Shown here piece after piece: positions 9,698-17,769 of a stretch of DNA of 64,000 nt (positions are counted from its first letter, which is position 1; every line of letters starts with the position of its first letter). A program made the translations under genes and the position numbers. Source of the stretch: Winogradskyella marina (GTDB taxonomy: Bacteria; Bacteroidota; Bacteroidia; Flavobacteriales; Flavobacteriaceae); assembly GCF_015645385.1 (NCBI RefSeq), contig NZ_JADOET010000012.1, positions 46,160-110,159 of the forward strand. Reading direction: 5' to 3'. The notes under the pieces are model-generated. The model worked only from the letters and a program-made list of their open reading frames with translations, did not search any database and was not told the origin of the DNA.

Positions 9698-10891
9698 TTA
9701 AATCGTCTCTTTTATAATTCTTGCCATCTTATCTGCACGTGCTTTGACTTCATCCTCTGTCCAAGACAACTTTATTAAACACGAAATATTACGAGCAATA
9801 TACTTATCACTTTGTTCAAAGGTTTTTGTTTGAAGATATTCTAAACCGTCTTTGACCTCTTTTGATATTGGCATTAATGATTTTAAATCTTTAAGATGAT
9901 GCCATTCCTTAATGTAGTGCCAATTGTTTTGGTAATAATTCCAACACGCATCTACTCCATTTACTTTAAAAGCTTCAATCACTTTTTGCGAAGATTCTAA
10001 ATCGGGCAAAAAGAAATTTAAAAAGGCATAACTTTCTTCTCCTCCTTTAGGAACAGTTCTAAAGGTTACACCAGGAACTCTGGCCAATGCATTTCTTAAA
10101 ATAGTATAGTTCTTTTTCTGAATTTCAATAAATTCTGGCAAACGTCTAACTTGTGCTAAACCAACAGCTGCATGCAATTCTGAAATTCTAAAATTATAGC
10201 CTAAAAACGGATGGGTTTCTGCTCCTCTATCGTTACCCACATGATCGTGACCGTGATCGCTGTAATGGTCAGCATTTATATAGTACTCTTTATTATTTGT
10301 TACTACAGCACCACCTTCACCGCAGGTAATCGTCTTTACAAAGTCGAATGAAAAACAACCCAAATCTGCAATACTTCCTAATGGTTTTCCTTTGTATGTA
10401 CCTCCAATAGCCTGACAAGCATCTTCTATAAATAATAAATTATGTGCATTACAAATGTTTTGCAAAGCATCCATATCTCCCATACTTCCACACATTTGCA
10501 CCACCATAACCGCTTTTGTTTTCGGTGTAATAGCAGCTTCAACTGCTTTTGGGTCTAACGTAAGTGTATCATCAATATCTACTAAAATTGGAATCGCTCC
10601 AAGCATCATAATAGCTTCAAAACTCGCTACAAAGGTGAATGTTGGCATAATAACCTCATCTCCTGCACCAACTCCTGCCGATGCTAAGGCTACAGATACT
10701 GCAGCAGTTCCGCTAGAAACCAATTGAACATGATTAGTCTGAAACGTGGTTGCCAATTCTGCTTCCAACTCTTTAGCTTTCCAATGGCCTTTTCGCATGC
10801 CATCAAAACCATAGCGCATTAATACTCCGTTGTCTAAAACATCATTAACTTCTTTGCGTTCTAAATCGCTAAATAACTCGAATCCTGGCAT
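9698..10891 (-). CDS. DegT/DnrJ/EryC1/StrS-family PLP aminotransferase
   Basis: 397 residues, a normal length for sugar aminotransferases that transfer an amino group from glutamate to keto-sugars. Visible motifs: the phosphate-binding SSGTAA (59-64), EDACQAIGG with the PLP-nitrogen Asp at 157, and SFDFVKTITCGEGG with the Schiff-base Lys at 186. No sugar-nucleotide genes lie nearby, so the substrate is unknown. The gene stands alone with about 200 bp upstream of its neighbour's start and 79 bp separating it from the nitroreductase behind it. Confidence 0.85.
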   Translation of the reverse strand: MPGFELFSDLERKEVNDVLDNGVLMRYGFDGMRKGHWKAKELEAELATTFQTNHVQLVSSGTAAVSVALASAGVGAGDEVIMPTFTFVASFEAIMMLGAIPILVDIDDTLTLDPKAVEAAITPKTKAVMVVQMCGSMGDMDALQNICNAHNLLFIEDACQAIGGTYKGKPLGSIADLGCFSFDFVKTITCGEGGAVVTNNKEYYINADHYSDHGHDHVGNDRGAETHPFLGYNFRISELHAAVGLAQVRRLPEFIEIQKKNYTILRNALARVPGVTFRTVPKGGEESYAFLNFFLPDLESSQKVIEAFKVNGVDACWNYYQNNWHYIKEWHHLKDLKSLMPISKEVKDGLEYLQTKTFEQSDKYIARNISCLIKLSWTEDEVKARADKMARIIKETI

Positions 10892-10970
10892 AGTGAATTT
10901 TAATTTTATTATGTTTTTTCAGTCGAAAAACAAAGATATCATTTTACCTATTTGAAGGTGTTAAAAACGG

Positions 10971-11600
10971 CTATAATTCTATAACTGTTTTTGACAAAGG
11001 TTGTCTTACTTTTTTAAAATCGGCAAACATATCATCATCTGCTCTATAACCAACAGGCAATAACAAAACAGAACTTAAGCCATGCTTATCTAAATCTAAT
11101 TTTTTATCTAAGGCTTCAGGTAAAAAACCTTCCATAGGACAACTATCGATACCTTCTACTGCACAAACGGTCATTAAATTACCCAAAGCGATATAAGCTT
11201 GTCTGGTTGCCCAACCAACTTTTTTATCACTTTGCATATCGTTAATCGTAGATATCATTTGTTCTTTAAAGGGTTCTAGAATTGCGTCTGGTGTATTTCT
11301 TATCGCTTTAATTGTTTCAAAATGTGTATTTACATCCGTATCATCAATCTCATTTTGAATACATAACACCAACAAATGGGAAGCCTCTACAACTTGACGT
11401 TGACCATAAGCGACTTCAACCAATTTTTCTCGATCCATTTTATCTTCAACAATAACTAGTTTTAAAGTTTGTAAACCATAAGACAAAGCTGTTAAATTAA
11501 ACGCTTCCTTTAAAGTCTCTAATTTTTCTTGAGATAGTATTTTAGTAGCATCAAATTTTTTGGTCGCATAACGCCATTGCAACTTTTCTATAATGGACAT
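10971..11600 (-). CDS. nitroreductase-family NAD(P)H-dependent flavoprotein
   Basis: 209 residues, typical for the NfsB-like branch of the nitroreductase family, which uses FMN and NAD(P)H to reduce nitro compounds, quinones or similar acceptors. The N-terminal WRYATKKFD matches the family FMN-phosphate motif. Residues 145-160 (AVEGIDSCPMEGF) match the E-G-x-D-x-x-P-M-E-G signature. A perfect -7 element TATTTTTG lies at 11625-11618, so the mRNA leader is short. It is probably a single-gene unit. Confidence 0.88.
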   Translation of the reverse strand: MSIIEKLQWRYATKKFDATKILSQEKLETLKEAFNLTALSYGLQTLKLVIVEDKMDREKLVEVAYGQRQVVEASHLLVLCIQNEIDDTDVNTHFETIKAIRNTPDAILEPFKEQMISTINDMQSDKKVGWATRQAYIALGNLMTVCAVEGIDSCPMEGFLPEALDKKLDLDKHGLSSVLLLPVGYRADDDMFADFKKVRQPLSKTVIEL

Positions 11601-11680
11601 TTGTTCTTAATTTTTGTCAAAAATACATAATATATCCTTTCAACTATAAATTGACTTCGCGTCGAAATTCTAAAATAAAA

Positions 11681-11713
11681 AAAGCTGAATAACATAAAAC
11701 GTTATTCAGCTTT
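11681..11713. terminator. rho-independent terminator
   Basis: A 13-bp perfect stem (11681-11693 with 11701-11713, arm AAAGCTGAATAAC) and a 7-base loop. On the minus strand it is followed by a T run, so it terminates transcription that comes from the beta-CASP gene through the sorting-domain fragment. Confidence 0.85.
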
Positions 11714-11738
11714 GAACTCTTATTTTATTTTAAAAATA

Positions 11739-12104
11739 TTATCGCTTCAAAGTAAAATTTGCTTGAAACTCTTTTCGAACTCCACTACTCGGCTCGTCAT
11801 ATTCTACAGTAAACCAATAATCACTTGTTGGCAAAGCCTTACCATTAACTGTACCGTTCCAGCCCTCTCCATCCGGACTTAGTTGCTTTAATAATTTTCC
11901 GTAACGATCGAAGATATAAATTATGCCATTACTACCAATACCTTCAATGTTCCAAGTGTCATTATTTCCATCACCATTTGGTGTGAAATACAATGGATAA
12001 TCGATAACAAAAATAGATTCCGTGGTGATTCCACAACCGTTTTTATCTCTTGCTATAATTTCATGTTCTCCTGTAGACACATTAGAAAATATACCTTTGT
12101 TTAA
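11739..12104 (-). pseudogene. orphan T9SS type B sorting domain (gliding motility C-terminal domain), 5'-deleted
   Basis: The open frame begins right after an in-frame TAG at 12105-12107 and has no ATG at the front; the first possible start is a GTG at 12080. It reads straight into the middle of a repeat module (GIFSNVSTGEHEIIARDKNGCG, an SprB-type repeat end), followed by YFTPNGDGNNDTW and FDRYGKLL, the signature of the type B C-terminal domain of T9SS cargo. No signal peptide or passenger remains. The preceding gene ends only 17 bp upstream of that TAG. I read this as the 3' remnant of a large adhesin gene whose front was deleted. Confidence 0.8.
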
Positions 12105-12124
12105 CTATTAAATGTTTCGCTTTT

Positions 12125-13498
12125 TTATATCCATAATTTTTCAACATCTGTTAATTTAGGAATCTTCACATTCCAATTGTATTTATCTTTTAATTTTACT
12201 CTGAATGCATCTAGCGCACTTGGCTCTCCATGAATTAAATAGACATGCTCGGGTACGTTTTTAATATCGCTTAGCCAATCCAATAAATCTTGTTGATCAC
12301 CATGTGCAGATAAACTCTCTATACTTTTTATAGTAGCTTTTACAGGATAGTATTTACCAAAAAAACGAATTTCATGTGCTCCTTCTAAAAGTTGTCTACC
12401 CCGTGTACCTTCAGCCTGATAGCCTACTAATAGCACAGTAGTTGATGGTTCATCTATCAGCTGTTGTAAATAAGAGAGTACTCTTCCGCCTGTAACCATT
12501 CCACTTCCTGCAATAATAATTTTAGACCTTCTATCATCAATAGTTTCCCAAGTTTCTTTATAAGATCGAATAATATTTACATGGTTACACATGGCATTAT
12601 AATCTTCTCTAGCGATTTTATGCCATTCGGGAAAACGTTTAAAAACATCAAGGACATTATTGCCCATGGGACTGTCTACGAAAATTGGAATGTTCGGAAT
12701 TTTATTTTTCTTGTACAATTTCCAAAGCAGAAACATCAAGGTTTGTAAACGTTCTACCGCAAAACTTGGTATAATTAGATTTCCGTTATTTTGTAAGGTT
12801 TCTAGAACGATAGCTGTGAGTACATCTTCTGCATTTTCTTCGGGATGTAATTTGTTTCCGTAGGTACTTTCAATACATAAAACATCTGCCCATTCTGGTT
12901 TTTTTGGGTCTTTAAGTAAATAATCATTACGCCTACCTATATCTCCAGAAAACACATAACGCTTAGCATTGATATCTATTTCTATAAATGTTGATCCTAT
13001 AATATGACCGTTATATTGAAATCGGTATGAGATATGCTCTGATAATGGTATCCAATTATCTACCTGCGCTATTTCAAATTGTTTTATGGTGTTTTCGGCG
13101 TCCTTAATGGTGTAAAATGGTAAAGCAGGATTGTGCTTGCTATATTTTTCTTTGTTCGCTTTTTCGGCTTCTTCTTCATGAATTTTTCCACTATCTTTTA
13201 GAATAATTTCGGCAATAGCCAGTGTAGGTGCGGATCCTTTTATTTTACCTTTAAATCCTTGTTTTATTAAGCGTGGTAAATATCCAACATGATCTAAATG
13301 CCCATGAGTAAGCAACACCACATCAATTGATGGCACATCAATAGGTAGATTCTCCCAATTAAGTTCTCTCAATTCTTTTAGGCCTTGAAACATACCGCAA
13401 TCCACTAGTATATTTTTTTCTGATGTTTCAATTAAAAATTTAGATCCAGTAACAACTCCTGCGGCACCTAAAAAATTAAGTTTTACAAATTTTTCCAT
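12125..13498 (-). CDS. metallo-beta-lactamase / beta-CASP family ribonuclease
   Basis: 457 residues. The metallo-hydrolase motif THGHLDH gives metal ligands H65, H67, D69 and H70. The central beta-CASP and C-terminal RMMBL parts are present (GSGMVTGGR around 335, SAHGDQQ around 390, then HGEPSAL), so this belongs to the CPSF73/Ysh1-like exonucleases or endonucleases that act on RNA. It lies 14 bp after the ATP-cone nuclease gene and is probably co-transcribed with the universal stress genes upstream. Similar proteins often sit beside universal stress genes in other bacteria. The RNA target is unknown. Confidence 0.9.
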   Translation of the reverse strand: MEKFVKLNFLGAAGVVTGSKFLIETSEKNILVDCGMFQGLKELRELNWENLPIDVPSIDVVLLTHGHLDHVGYLPRLIKQGFKGKIKGSAPTLAIAEIILKDSGKIHEEEAEKANKEKYSKHNPALPFYTIKDAENTIKQFEIAQVDNWIPLSEHISYRFQYNGHIIGSTFIEIDINAKRYVFSGDIGRRNDYLLKDPKKPEWADVLCIESTYGNKLHPEENAEDVLTAIVLETLQNNGNLIIPSFAVERLQTLMFLLWKLYKKNKIPNIPIFVDSPMGNNVLDVFKRFPEWHKIAREDYNAMCNHVNIIRSYKETWETIDDRRSKIIIAGSGMVTGGRVLSYLQQLIDEPSTTVLLVGYQAEGTRGRQLLEGAHEIRFFGKYYPVKATIKSIESLSAHGDQQDLLDWLSDIKNVPEHVYLIHGEPSALDAFRVKLKDKYNWNVKIPKLTDVEKLWI

Positions 13499-13512
13499 GA
13501 TTCTTTATTTAG

Positions 13513-14352
13513 CTAGCCACATAATTGGATAATTTCATTTAAAATTTTCTTTTTCCTTGTCTCAGAAACCCCAAGATGATCTAAGTAAAATTTATCGTCA
13601 ATTAAATCTCTACACAACACCACCGATCTACTCAGAAGGAATTGTTTTTCTCGTTTACTCAGCAAGGTTGATGCGGTTATGGGATATAAGCCTAATCGGT
13701 CAATTCTATCTTTTATACCATCATTAGTTGGATAATCCCAACTTAATAAATACAAACCACAGCAATTACCATATTGTAGCGCGTCTTTGGTGAATCTTGT
13801 ATTGGTCACTACCCAACCTGGAGTGAGTCTGTTTTTACTTTTGGTAATTTTGTTCCAATTGGTTTTTATATCTTGATATCTCGAATTAATATATAAAGGA
13901 ATTTTCACATTGCATTTGAGTCCTTGTTCACTATGAAATTTACACTCAATTATAGTGGACGTATTGTTTTTATCAGCAATAACATCAATTTCATGTGTAA
14001 CACATTTACCATTTAATAAGGTTCCTACTTCAGTTTTATAACCTGAATATTTTAAAAGGGCACTCACAAAATCTTCAAAAGGAAAACCCGTTGGTCCCAA
14101 TTCATAAATAGCCTTTTTGAGTTTATACTTTGAAGCGTATGGATGCTTACATTTTTTAAGTAAAGCAAAGGCCCTATTGTAAATTTCTTTAGTTGAAATA
14201 CCATGATAAAGTTCATCGATCACTTTATCTAAAATATCACTTACTACCTTATCGTTTGCCCCTGTTCTATTGAGAGAATTGCGTAATTTTTCTAACGAAA
14301 ATTTTACCTTTTCGCCAGAATTTTTAATAATATCTATGTTCTCAATATGCAT
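13513..14352 (-). CDS. ATP-cone domain fused to PD-(D/E)xK nuclease
   Basis: 279 residues. Residues 5-90 form an ATP-cone (VKFSLEKLRNSL, then HPYASKYKLKKAI), the nucleotide-sensing module of NrdR and ribonucleotide reductases. Residues 91-205 look like an Mrr/restriction-type fold: THEIDVIA with D123, then IIECKFH with E136 and K138, the catalytic pattern D-(x)n-E-x-K. The C-terminal 60 residues are helical and basic. There is no methylase nearby, so an ordinary restriction role is unlikely. A nucleotide-gated nuclease or a degraded sensor is inference. It sits between universal stress genes and the beta-CASP nuclease. Confidence 0.8.
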   Translation of the reverse strand: MHIENIDIIKNSGEKVKFSLEKLRNSLNRTGANDKVVSDILDKVIDELYHGISTKEIYNRAFALLKKCKHPYASKYKLKKAIYELGPTGFPFEDFVSALLKYSGYKTEVGTLLNGKCVTHEIDVIADKNNTSTIIECKFHSEQGLKCNVKIPLYINSRYQDIKTNWNKITKSKNRLTPGWVVTNTRFTKDALQYGNCCGLYLLSWDYPTNDGIKDRIDRLGLYPITASTLLSKREKQFLLSRSVVLCRDLIDDKFYLDHLGVSETRKKKILNEIIQLCG

Positions 14353-14437
14353 ACGATACGTTTATAAGCTTAATTCTAATCTTTATTATTTTGAGTATTA
14401 TATGTAACAATCATAATCAATAGGGTTAAATGACATA

Positions 14438-15271
14438 TTAATCAACACAAGGAATTACCAGGAATGGCACTTTTGGTTGGAATCCAATATTATGTACAAC
14501 AGGCTCGTTCATAATATTTTCAATAAAACTGTGTTTGTAATTTATCATTGTGAGAATATCGATATCAAGATCATCAATAAAATCGTTTATTTCACGTGTT
14601 TTCTTTGCGTAATCTGGCATCCAATGGAATGTGTGTGGATGGTTTTCTAAATATACTTTTAACATAGATAAGTTATACTCTTGTGTACTTGTTAAATCGC
14701 TGTTTTTAGTGATATGAAGAATTCTAATTTTAGAGTTATATATTCCTGACAAGTATTTTAATGGCTCTAATTCATCTCCATAAAACCTATTAAAATCTGT
14801 TGGGAATGCAATTTGTTTTGGTTCCACAAAATTAAATTCATCCGGAACGACTAAGGTTGGACACAATTTCGTTTTTAAAGTGTTCACAGTATTACTTCCG
14901 AAGAAAAACTCTTTTGTTTTTGAGGCTCCTTTTGTTCCCATTACAACAAGGTCTATCTTATGCTTTTCTACAGCTACGTCTATAGCACTTTGTAAGTAAT
15001 CTTTGCTTAAGATAACCTCAAAACTATGATTCGCATTAGAGTTAGCAGCCTCTGACATTTCCTTCAACTCAAATAATTGTCTTAATGCGTCATTTTTTAC
15101 AGTCTCTACATATGTTGTTGTGATATATGTTCTAGAGGCATTAACTGAAACAGACCACGCATGCAAAAAATAAAATGTACACTCAACATCTGCGTATAAT
15201 TTTAGTGCATAAACTGCTGCGCTCCATGCATTGTCTGAAAAATCTGTTGGTAGTAATATATGTTTTCTCAT
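14438..15271 (-). CDS. universal stress protein, tandem UspA domains
   Basis: 277 residues, two UspA-like domains. The first (1-133) starts MRKHILLPTDFSDNAW and carries VVMGTKGA followed by G-S-N-T-V, the ATP-binding motif G-x2-G-x9-G-S/N. The second domain (about 145-277) is degenerate and lacks the loop. Such tandem proteins bind ATP and are produced in stress and growth arrest. It lies 36 bp after the upstream universal stress gene and shares the operon driven by the FNR-type site at 16207-16218. Confidence 0.9.
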   Translation of the reverse strand: MRKHILLPTDFSDNAWSAAVYALKLYADVECTFYFLHAWSVSVNASRTYITTTYVETVKNDALRQLFELKEMSEAANSNANHSFEVILSKDYLQSAIDVAVEKHKIDLVVMGTKGASKTKEFFFGSNTVNTLKTKLCPTLVVPDEFNFVEPKQIAFPTDFNRFYGDELEPLKYLSGIYNSKIRILHITKNSDLTSTQEYNLSMLKVYLENHPHTFHWMPDYAKKTREINDFIDDLDIDILTMINYKHSFIENIMNEPVVHNIGFQPKVPFLVIPCVD

Positions 15272-15307
15272 GATGATTTATATTTATTATTAAAGATCTA
15301 TTGCTAT

Positions 15308-16150
15308 TTATAACGCTGCGGGAATGACTAAAAAAGGAACATTTAAATTAAAGCCTATCTGATTAATTGTATTTTTAAAAAACAGATTCTCAAAGAAAGA
15401 ATGTTTATTGTTTACCATTACTAAGAGGTTAATTTTTTGCTTTATTTGAAATTCATTTATCGCTTTTGGTATTTCCGTATGTCTAACTTGATGAAATAAA
15501 AATGCAAAGTCCTTAAACATAAATTCTAATGTTTCCTTATTTGAGACCTGCTTTTTATTCAATTCATAACCAGTGGATACATGTAAAGCATTTAGTCTAG
15601 AATGATTTACGGCGACGAGATCTTTTAAAATTTTAAGGTTTGTATCGTTATAGTTAACATCCAAATCAGTTGGAAATAAAATCTCATGTGGTGCTTCAAA
15701 AGAAAAGTTTGATGGCACTGCTAGAATTGGACATTTCACTTCTTTAAAAACATGAACCGTATTAGAGCCAAAAAGCACTTCGTTTGCTCCAGTAGCACCT
15801 TTAGTTCCCATGACTATAAAATCAATGTTATATTCTTCAACAAATTCTTTGATACCAGACACTAACGTATCGAATCTTGCATAGGTTTCAAATTTATGCT
15901 TAGGGTTATTATGTTCATCATTTAATGCAGTAACTATGGCTTCTAAATTGTCTTGCGATGTTTTTCTAACCGCATCTCCCAGTCCAAATTGAGCCGGATA
16001 ACCGAGAACATATTCCACATGGTAAATTACAGGTGTATACGCATTAAATACGTAAAACGTACAGTCTTCATCTTTTAATAGTTGAAGAGCATAATTTATA
16101 GCATTCCGAGAGTTTTCGGAGAAATCAGTAGGAAGTAGTACAGATAGCAT
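15308..16150 (-). CDS. universal stress protein, tandem UspA domains
   Basis: 280 residues, first gene of the operon. Domain 1 (1-140) has LLPTDFSENSRNA and VMGTKGATG-GSNTV; domain 2 (about 150-280) keeps the fold pattern (LFPTDL, NLLVMVNN) but not the ATP loop. It is a paralogue of the genes at 14438 and 16791. A TGAT-N4-ATCA palindrome followed 23 bp later by TAACTTTA places the transcription start about 20 bp before this start codon, so expression is probably under the Crp/FNR-type regulator encoded nearby. Confidence 0.9.
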   Translation of the reverse strand: MLSVLLPTDFSENSRNAINYALQLLKDEDCTFYVFNAYTPVIYHVEYVLGYPAQFGLGDAVRKTSQDNLEAIVTALNDEHNNPKHKFETYARFDTLVSGIKEFVEEYNIDFIVMGTKGATGANEVLFGSNTVHVFKEVKCPILAVPSNFSFEAPHEILFPTDLDVNYNDTNLKILKDLVAVNHSRLNALHVSTGYELNKKQVSNKETLEFMFKDFAFLFHQVRHTEIPKAINEFQIKQKINLLVMVNNKHSFFENLFFKNTINQIGFNLNVPFLVIPAAL

Positions 16151-16175
16151 AACGATTGTTTTTATAACTTATGAC

Positions 16176-16218
16176 TAAAGTTAAGGTGTTGTAAAACAAA
16201 AAACTATGATATATATCA
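16176..16218 (-). promoter_or_regulatory. FNR-type operator plus -7 element of universal stress operon
   Basis: Palindrome TGATATATATCA at 16207-16218, 23 bp, then TAACTTTA (minus strand, 16183 to 16176). The palindrome centre lies 36.5 bp from the last base of the -7 element, a class II activator position near -41.5. It drives the genes from 16150 leftwards. Confidence 0.8.
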
Positions 16219-16235
16219 GATACGTATATACGTAA

Positions 16236-16302
16236 CCCAAAAAGACACCCAACTTAAATGAGTTGGGTGTCTAGTTGGATTAATAGCAAATAATAAAATA
16301 AC
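16236..16302 (-). ncRNA. putative small RNA between universal stress genes
   Basis: A promoter identical in layout to the neighbouring ones (16308-16350, minus strand) predicts a transcript starting near 16302. Only about 30 bases later comes a 12-bp hairpin followed by a T run. The result would be an RNA of about 65 nt with an unstructured AU-rich 5' part and a terminator stem. No ATG-started frame lies in it. The hairpin could also simply end the operon of 16392-17630, so the RNA is a prediction. Confidence 0.4.
16239..16272 (-). terminator. rho-independent terminator
   Basis: Perfect 12-bp stem AGACACCCAACT (16243-16254) with 16261-16272, loop of 6. On the minus strand it runs into TTTTT. 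It separates the two universal stress transcription units. Confidence 0.88.
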
Positions 16303-16307
16303 TGATA

Positions 16308-16350
16308 TAAAGGTAGCCGCTTTATTGCATTTAAAATATGATATATATCA
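16308..16350 (-). promoter_or_regulatory. FNR-type operator plus -7 element, no gene directly behind it
   Basis: TGATATATATCA at 16339-16350, 23 bp, TACCTTTA (16315 to 16308). Same spacing as the other sites. It lies after the stop of the gene at 16392, so it is not that gene's promoter and points to a short RNA ending at the 16243 hairpin. Confidence 0.65.
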
Positions 16351-16391
16351 GGTTTAGTAAAAATTAATTATGAGTTTCAATTGTATAAAAA

Positions 16392-16778
16392 TTAAACAGG
16401 TACAATATTATATGCGATATTTAGTAGAAAAATACCTATTAAAAATAATAAGGTATAAATAACCTGAACCATTTTTATATTTATAATCTCTAACCAATAC
16501 ACCGTTGGTTTTGGAAACATAAATAAGGCTAATCCAAAAAACAAAGAAAACCAACCGATTAGCGTAATTATGAGTTTATGGTTAGGCTCCCATATATTGT
16601 GAAACAGTATATTTAATAGCCCAACAATTATAGCTATAAACGAAAAAACAATTAAAAATTTTTGATCTTTAAGGTCATTAAACACCTGCTTTATTCGTTT
16701 AGGATTTAGGCTTAATATCAAGAAGAAAATGATAAGATACCATCCCCAAAACTTTGTTAAAAATATTGAACTGTCCAT
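16392..16778 (-). CDS. four-helix membrane protein, unknown function
   Basis: 128 residues with four hydrophobic segments (about 8-24, 42-60, 72-90 and 103-122) and short basic loops, one of them PKRIKQVFNDLKDQK after helix 1. I do not recognise a named family. It follows the universal stress gene by 12 bp and is certainly its operon partner, so it belongs to the same FNR-type regulon. Unlike the surrounding proteins it has no soluble domain. Confidence 0.75.
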   Translation of the reverse strand: MDSSIFLTKFWGWYLIIFFLILSLNPKRIKQVFNDLKDQKFLIVFSFIAIIVGLLNILFHNIWEPNHKLIITLIGWFSLFFGLALFMFPKPTVYWLEIINIKMVQVIYTLLFLIGIFLLNIAYNIVPV

Positions 16779-16790
16779 AATTAAAGTGTT

Positions 16791-17630
16791 TTATTCATGT
16801 ATTACCAAAAATGGTATATCTGTGTGATACGTAATTTTTTCTACATTAGAATGAAATAGTATACTTTGAAAATAATTAAGATTCTTAGCCACCATAACAA
16901 TCATATTAATAGCTCTACTCTCCACAAAGCATTGTAAAGCGTCTTCCACATTTCTATTGGTTAAACAATGAAAACTCGGTTCAAATTCATCAAAATAGTC
17001 ATTTAAGACATCTTTATTTTGAAGTTGTTCTGTATTTAACTTTGTATCTTTTTTATGAATATGTACAATACGTAAACTCGCTTTTACCATTTTTAAAATG
17101 TTGATAAATGGTTGAAGCGCCATGAGATCGTACGAGAGATTAAAGTCTGTTGGAAAAGCAATTTCTTTAAGTGGAGAATATTTTGCAGCTTCTGGAACTA
17201 CAAGTGCGGTACATTTTACTTTTGTTATTACATCACCTGTATTACTTCCTACAATATATTCTCTGAGACCAGACGCACCTTTAGTTCCCATGACAAGTAA
17301 GTCTATCTTTTTCTTTTTAACACATGTTCTAATAGACTCTAAGAAAAATCCATAATCGGCAAGTGTATAAAATTTATGATTTGTATTAGGTTGACGTTTG
17401 TCGTTAATTTCTTTTAGTAAGGCTTTTAATCTAAGCTTTGAGGGTTTAATATATATCTCCTCTATTTGATCTTTTGTAGGTGAATAACTACTATCTCCAG
17501 CCATAAAAGTATCCATTCTACTGACATGAAGCAGATAAAAATTACAAACTACTGGATCAAAAAAATCAATAGCGTAAGAAATGGCATTCCATGAGTTGTC
17601 AGAAAAATCTGTTGGCAATAAAATGTTCAT
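16791..17630 (-). CDS. universal stress protein, tandem UspA domains
   Basis: 279 residues. Domain 1 (1-137) has LLPTDFSDNSWNAISYA and VMGTKGASG with GSNTGDV; domain 2 (about 147-279) begins IAFPTDFN and is degenerate. Third tandem paralogue in the cluster, in its own unit with the small membrane protein. The promoter (17653-17695) has the best -7 element of the set (TAGATTTG) and gives a leader of under 25 nt. Confidence 0.9.
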   Translation of the reverse strand: MNILLPTDFSDNSWNAISYAIDFFDPVVCNFYLLHVSRMDTFMAGDSSYSPTKDQIEEIYIKPSKLRLKALLKEINDKRQPNTNHKFYTLADYGFFLESIRTCVKKKKIDLLVMGTKGASGLREYIVGSNTGDVITKVKCTALVVPEAAKYSPLKEIAFPTDFNLSYDLMALQPFINILKMVKASLRIVHIHKKDTKLNTEQLQNKDVLNDYFDEFEPSFHCLTNRNVEDALQCFVESRAINMIVMVAKNLNYFQSILFHSNVEKITYHTDIPFLVIHE

Positions 17631-17652
17631 CGTTTAAATTTCTAAGGATATA

Positions 17653-17695
17653 CAAATCTAAATCGATGAGGATTATTAAACTATGATATTAATCA
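17653..17695 (-). promoter_or_regulatory. FNR-type operator plus -7 element
   Basis: TGATATTAATCA at 17684-17695, 23 bp, then TAGATTTG (17660 to 17653), a perfect TAnnTTTG. It drives the universal stress gene at 17630 and the membrane protein behind it. Confidence 0.82.
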
Positions 17696-17769
17696 TATTG
17701 AATGGGTTAGTAGATAAGCTTTGCTTAAAATTCTAAAAGTTCAAAAGGATTGTTTTTATAAAAACCATA

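Noticed and set aside
11601..11680. FNR-type site before the nitroreductase
   Set aside because: A -7 element is present, but the expected position carries AATTGACTTCGC, not a TGAT-N4-ATCA palindrome.
13513..14352. Part of a restriction-modification system
   Set aside because: No methylase or specificity subunit lies within the window, and the ATP-cone does not belong to known systems.
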